From NCBI GenBank assembly GCA_002373715.1, contig DFLI01000071.1, forward strand, positions 1 through 18,398: a stretch of 18,398 nucleotides of DNA, in the 5' to 3' direction. Made by a program: the position numbers and the translations under genes. Positions 14,477 to 18,398 of the stretch are shown piece after piece. Under the pieces are notes generated by a model, which saw only the letters and a list, made by a program, of their open reading frames with translations, was not told the DNA's origin and ran no database searches. The DNA is from Bacteroidales bacterium UBA3623. GTDB lineage: Bacteria > Bacteroidota > Bacteroidia > Bacteroidales > UBA932. How positions within the stretch are numbered: the first letter of the stretch is position 1; each line of letters starts with the position of its first letter.

Positions 14477-17400
14477 ATGAAACGAAAACTGACAGCCCTG
14501 GCGCTGGGCTTTCTTGCCCTTAGCGCCTGCCATTATAACGGAGGAGAAGTCCCCGTACCGGAAGAAGGCAGCATTCAAGTGTCCAACCGCCTGTCCAACC
14601 AACGCGTCAACTGCATTACGGAAGATGCCGGTGGCCTCATCTGGATGGGCACCCAGCGCGGCCTCAACTGCTTTGACGGCCAGGAATTCATCCAATTCTT
14701 CTGCACGGACGATACCCTGGGCCTGCCGGACAACCAGATCTACGCCCTCCATCCCGCCACCAACGGCGCCGTATGGGTAACGGCCGTAGGCGGAGCTGCC
14801 GTCTCCACGCAGCAGGGAGTCTTTGTGCGAGTTCCCATCGAAGACGCCAACATCAACCTCAACCATATCCTGGAAACCAGCAGCGGAAAACTGCTCTTCT
14901 CCAACGGCAACAATCTCCTTACCTATATTGAAAGTGAGAACGTCATCCGCCCGGCCATCCGGGGCATGAACGCCTTCGGGGCACAATCCGTTTGCCTGGA
15001 TGCCCAGGACCGCCTCTGGGTTATCACCGCCGGCGGCTGGGCCCTCAACTGTTACAACGCAGAGGACTATTCTCTCCTGAGCACCACCCGTATCCCCTTT
15101 CAGGCCTACCACATAGCAGACGCCAAAGACGGCACCATCTGGCTGTCCGGAATGGGCAGTCTGGGCGTGTTAAGGGCCGAAGACGCCACCTGGCAACCCC
15201 TCCCCTCTTCCATCCAGGCCGAAAAGCGCCTGATGGGAGGAGATATCGACCAACTGTATGCCCTGGACTCCGGCAATATGCTGCTGGGCACCATCGGCCA
15301 TGGCTTTTTCCTCTATCAGAAGAATCTGGACCGCGTGGTCTTCCAAGCCGATGACGATTTCCCGTACAACATTCCCGACGCAGAAATCCGTACCCTCTTC
15401 CTCGACAGCCGGGAAAACCTCTGGATGGGTACCACCGACAAAGGTTACAGCGTTTCCTACCATACCAAAAACCTGTTCAGCAGCAACAAGCCGCTGGTCA
15501 AGGAATTCGAAGACAAAACCGTTATCGCGCTGTGCCCCGACAGCAAGGGCAATCTCTGGATCAGCACCCTCATGGACGGCCTCTGGCGCTACGATCTGGA
15601 GAGCCGCAAACTGGAACAGATTCCGCTGGAACCCTACATCCACGACAGCAGCCTGGGATACATCCGCGTCAGCCGCATCCTATGCGACACGGACGGGGAC
15701 CTCTGGCTGGTTTTCTCGGAAAAAATGCGCGTCCTCCGCTGCCGCTGGAACGGAAAACAGCTGGTAACCGAAGACACCCTCTTCGCCTACTCCCCCATGG
15801 CCATCACCCAGGACGACCAGGGCTACATCTGGCTGGGATGCTACAACCAGAACCTTATCCGTTACAACAAGAATACCCGGGAAACCAAGTATATCAGCCT
15901 TTCGGACCAGTGGACCTATGTTTCCGACCTCGTGATGAAAGAACCCGGCCGACTCATTGTGGCCTGCTTCAACAGCCTGCCCAAGGAGGTCAACACCTAC
16001 ACCTTGGATGTCAGGGACATCCCCATCACCGAGGAGGAATACAAAGACGCCGTTCGCCGTTCCGTGCTTATTCCCAACAAACTGTTCAAGGACAGCACCG
16101 GAGACATCTGGCTGGGGACCATCACCAACGGCATCATCAAAAACGACCACCAGACTGCCCACAAGCATGCAGTGGAAGGCCTTCCCTGCCTGGATGTCAC
16201 CTCCATTGAGGAAGACCTCCAGGGCAATATATGGGTCTCTACCATGAACGGTCTGTCCAAATATGACCGTACCAACGGCCGCTTCCGCCATTTCATGAAG
16301 GAAGACGGAACCGGAGGAGACCAATACTCGGACCGTGCCTCCTGCATCCTGCCGGACGGCACGCTGGTATTTGGCGGCACCCATGGCCTGACGTGGTTCC
16401 ATCCCCTGGATGCTCCCGCCAAACGCTCCGTCCCGCTGGCCTTCGAATACCTGACCATCCACAACCAGATGGTCCAGCCCTGCGAAGGCGGGCCCATTGA
16501 CAAAATCCTGGCCGCCAAGCCGGTCATTACCATCCGGAACAACCACAATGCCTTCAGCATCACGTTCTGCGCCCTCGAGTACAGCGACTTCGACCAGGTG
16601 CGCTACGCCTACAAACTGGAAGGCCTTGACAAGGACTGGATCCGCATCAACACCCAGCACAGCGCATACTTCTCCAACCTGCCTCCCGGCAAGTACAAAT
16701 TCCGTGTGCTCATAACCAATTCCAGTCAGAGCATTACCCCCACCGAGGACTTCCTCAACATCCACGTACTGCCGCCCTGGTACCGCAGCGGCTGGGCCAT
16801 CCTGGTCTGGTGTCTGCTAGGCCTCTTCCTGCTGGCCGTAGCCTTTACCTTCGTCCGGCACATCCGCCGCGTCCGCAGGGAAGCCGCCCGCCGCATCTGG
16901 CAGGTGCGCCGTGAAAGGGAAAAGGCCGAAGAAGCCGAAAAGGCCGAAAAGGAACTCAACAAGATCCAGCAGAACTACTTTGCCAACGTGGCCCACGAGT
17001 TCCGCACCCCGCTTACCATGATTGCCGGGCCCGCCCAGCAGCTTTCGGATTCCGAGGCCATTCAGGGCCAGGACAAGAAGCTCATCGACATCATCCGCCG
17101 CAATGCCACCTGGTTGCTATCTCTGGTGAACCAGTTGCTGGATTTCAACCGCATTGGCAACAGCAAGCTGCAGATGAAGGTGGCTCAGATGGATATTGTC
17201 CAGCCCCTCAAGGACACGGCCGAACTCTTTGGCTTCAACGCCAAATCCAAGGGCATAGACCTCATCACCTACGGTCTGGAAGACCCCTTCACCATGTGGG
17301 TGGATGCCGACAAAGTGCAAAAGATGGTGATGAACCTCCTGTCCAACGCCCTCAAGTTCACCCCTTCAGGCGGAAAAGTCTCCCTGTCCTTTGACGTCCT

Positions 17401-18398
17401 CAGCCGGGCCGAAGCCCTCCGCCGTTTCCCGCTTACCCCGGCCGATACAGACACCCAATACGCCTGCATCAGCGTAGCCGACAGCGGTCCCGGCATAGCC
17501 GAAGACCAGCTGGAGAAGATTTTCGAACGCTATTACCAGGCCGAAGCCGGCAAACAGACCACAGGCTCGGGTATCGGCCTGTATTATGCCCGTGCGCTCT
17601 GCACCCTGCATCACGGTTATATCCGCGCCTGGAACCGTCCGGAAGGCGGTGCCCTCTTCTCCATGTGCCTGCCCGTGAGCGAAAGCTCTTACACGGAAGA
17701 CGAGCGCGTGAGCCAGGCTCCCCTCCTCCAGACCCATGACCTGGCCCAGAACATCGTGGAAGACAATCAGGAAGAAGAGGAGAACAAGAAGCACGTGGTG
17801 GTCATTGATGACGACATAGATATTGCCAACTACCTCAAGGTCATGCTCAAGCCGCACTACAAGGTCAGCCTTTATTATGACGGCGAAAGCGCCCTCAAGG
17901 GAATGGCGGAAGACGCCCCCGACCTCATCATCTCCGATGTGGTCATGCCCGGCATGGACGGCTACGAGGTGTGCCGCCGCATCAAGGCAGACCTCCAGCT
18001 CAGTCATGTCCCCGTGGTGCTGGTTACCGCAAAGGTGGCCGTGGAAAGCCAGGTGGAAGGCCTGGACAAGGGCGCCGATGCCTACGTCACCAAGCCCTTC
18101 CAGCCTGCCTACCTCATGGCCCTCATCAAGTCCCTGCTGGAGAACCGTGAAAAGCTGCACCGTCAGTTAGGAAGCGCCACCTCCACGGAAGACATTGCCC
18201 CCGAGGCCCTGTCCCCTCGTGACGCCGCCTTCATGAAGGAACTGTACGAACTCATGGAAAAGGAACTGGCCAATGCAGACCTGGATATTGTGCAGATTAC
18301 GGAAATGATGAAGATTTCCCGCACCAAGTTCTACTACAAGGTAAAGGGTCTCACCGGAGAGAACCCGTCCGTCTTCTTCAAGCGCTACAAGCTGAACC
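14477..18398 (+). CDS. Hybrid two-component system sensor-regulator (HTCS), 3' end outside the window
   Basis: The frame is open for 1307 codons and cut by the window end. This is a one-protein signalling chain that senses a glycan in the periplasm and activates PUL transcription. The N-terminus has a signal sequence with lipobox ALSAC (Cys18). Two-bladed Reg_prop beta-propeller repeats fill about 40-650, seen as recurring IWMGT/LWIST/IWLGT motifs followed by GL..YD. A Y_Y_Y domain lies at about 690-765 (YAYKLEGLDKDW, LPPGKYKFRV), one transmembrane helix at 773-793, and a Lys/Glu/Ala-rich coiled coil at about 812-830. The kinase has H-box His840 (FANVAHEFRTP), N-box Asn957, DSGPG at 1002 and GSGIG at 1030. 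The receiver has acidic Asp1111-1113, phospho-acceptor Asp1154 and Lys1206. An AraC-type helix-turn-helix begins near 1270 and is truncated. I see no frameshift. It is divergent from the minus-strand genes. Confidence 0.96.
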   Translation, partial: MKRKLTALALGFLALSACHYNGGEVPVPEEGSIQVSNRLSNQRVNCITEDAGGLIWMGTQRGLNCFDGQEFIQFFCTDDTLGLPDNQIYALHPATNGAVWVTAVGGAAVSTQQGVFVRVPIEDANINLNHILETSSGKLLFSNGNNLLTYIESENVIRPAIRGMNAFGAQSVCLDAQDRLWVITAGGWALNCYNAEDYSLLSTTRIPFQAYHIADAKDGTIWLSGMGSLGVLRAEDATWQPLPSSIQAEKRLMGGDIDQLYALDSGNMLLGTIGHGFFLYQKNLDRVVFQADDDFPYNIPDAEIRTLFLDSRENLWMGTTDKGYSVSYHTKNLFSSNKPLVKEFEDKTVIALCPDSKGNLWISTLMDGLWRYDLESRKLEQIPLEPYIHDSSLGYIRVSRILCDTDGDLWLVFSEKMRVLRCRWNGKQLVTEDTLFAYSPMAITQDDQGYIWLGCYNQNLIRYNKNTRETKYISLSDQWTYVSDLVMKEPGRLIVACFNSLPKEVNTYTLDVRDIPITEEEYKDAVRRSVLIPNKLFKDSTGDIWLGTITNGIIKNDHQTAHKHAVEGLPCLDVTSIEEDLQGNIWVSTMNGLSKYDRTNGRFRHFMKEDGTGGDQYSDRASCILPDGTLVFGGTHGLTWFHPLDAPAKRSVPLAFEYLTIHNQMVQPCEGGPIDKILAAKPVITIRNNHNAFSITFCALEYSDFDQVRYAYKLEGLDKDWIRINTQHSAYFSNLPPGKYKFRVLITNSSQSITPTEDFLNIHVLPPWYRSGWAILVWCLLGLFLLAVAFTFVRHIRRVRREAARRIWQVRREREKAEEAEKAEKELNKIQQNYFANVAHEFRTPLTMIAGPAQQLSDSEAIQGQDKKLIDIIRRNATWLLSLVNQLLDFNRIGNSKLQMKVAQMDIVQPLKDTAELFGFNAKSKGIDLITYGLEDPFTMWVDADKVQKMVMNLLSNALKFTPSGGKVSLSFDVLSRAEALRRFPLTPADTDTQYACISVADSGPGIAEDQLEKIFERYYQAEAGKQTTGSGIGLYYARALCTLHHGYIRAWNRPEGGALFSMCLPVSESSYTEDERVSQAPLLQTHDLAQNIVEDNQEEEENKKHVVVIDDDIDIANYLKVMLKPHYKVSLYYDGESALKGMAEDAPDLIISDVVMPGMDGYEVCRRIKADLQLSHVPVVLVTAKVAVESQVEGLDKGADAYVTKPFQPAYLMALIKSLLENREKLHRQLGSATSTEDIAPEALSPRDAAFMKELYELMEKELANADLDIVQITEMMKISRTKFYYKVKGLTGENPSVFFKRYKLN

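Noticed and set aside
14447..15112. Minus-strand open frame across the HTCS start and divergent region
   Set aside because: It is antisense to the HTCS propeller-coding region, shows no recognisable domain or signal, and arises from the codon bias of the plus-strand gene.
16911..16953. Repetitive GGCCGAAAA-type tract in the HTCS gene
   Set aside because: It encodes the Lys/Glu/Ala-rich coiled coil between the membrane helix and the kinase H-box, so the repetition is explained by protein structure.
1..18398. CRISPR array, insertion sequence, transposase, tRNA or rRNA
   Set aside because: No regularly spaced repeats, transposase motifs, terminal inverted repeats or structural RNA signatures were found on either strand.

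Overview
The window looks like chromosomal DNA of a Bacteroidales bacterium. The reasons are an adjacent SusC/SusD pair, a DUF3823-type surface lipoprotein, a hybrid two-component sensor-regulator (HTCS), matches to the Bacteroidetes promoter element TAnnTTTG, and the absence of strong Shine-Dalgarno sequences. The main locus is fairly GC-rich, which would fit a gut or rumen lineage such as the Prevotella/Cryptobacteroides/Alistipes range rather than low-GC Bacteroides. Genus cannot be settled from the sequence alone.

Layout: positions 1-1208 hold a visibly more AT-rich stand-alone Fic gene (+). It has a palindromic, promoter-overlapping element in front of it and a strong terminator behind it. 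Positions 1226-18398 form one polysaccharide utilization locus (PUL). On the minus strand, in transcription order, come a type-B carboxylesterase lipoprotein (14370-12907), a small CE1-like esterase lipoprotein (12907-12149), a CBM48-like/CE1 esterase (12033-10855), SusC (10817-7620), SusD (7606-5627), a DUF3823 surface lipoprotein (5610-4681), a GH3 glycosidase (4602-2401) and a second CBM48-like/CE1 esterase (2377-1226). Divergent from the carboxylesterase is the HTCS on the plus strand (14477 to the window end, cut off inside its AraC DNA-binding domain). No gene-free stretch exceeds 300 bases.

How it probably works (inference): SusD and the DUF3823 protein capture an esterified oligosaccharide at the cell surface and SusC imports it with TonB energy. 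Four esterases of three architectures remove acyl groups (acetyl, feruloyl or similar), the GH3 enzyme trims exposed non-reducing-end sugars, and the HTCS senses an oligosaccharide in the periplasm and switches the locus on. With four esterases, one exo-glycosidase and no endo-acting glycanase in the window, the locus appears specialised for de-esterification. It probably relies on backbone-cutting enzymes encoded elsewhere. Feruloylated or acetylated (arabino)xylan is the most natural substrate guess, but the sequence does not prove it.

Notable points: two paralogous CE1 esterases bracket the SusC/SusD/GH3 block as about 9.6-kb-spaced direct repeats; a canonical rho-independent terminator lies inside the operon between the DUF3823 and GH3 genes; the HTCS carries a textbook lipobox and may be transcribed with almost no leader; a TTGAACA motif recurs upstream of both minus-strand promoters; and the Fic promoter is buried in an inverted repeat.
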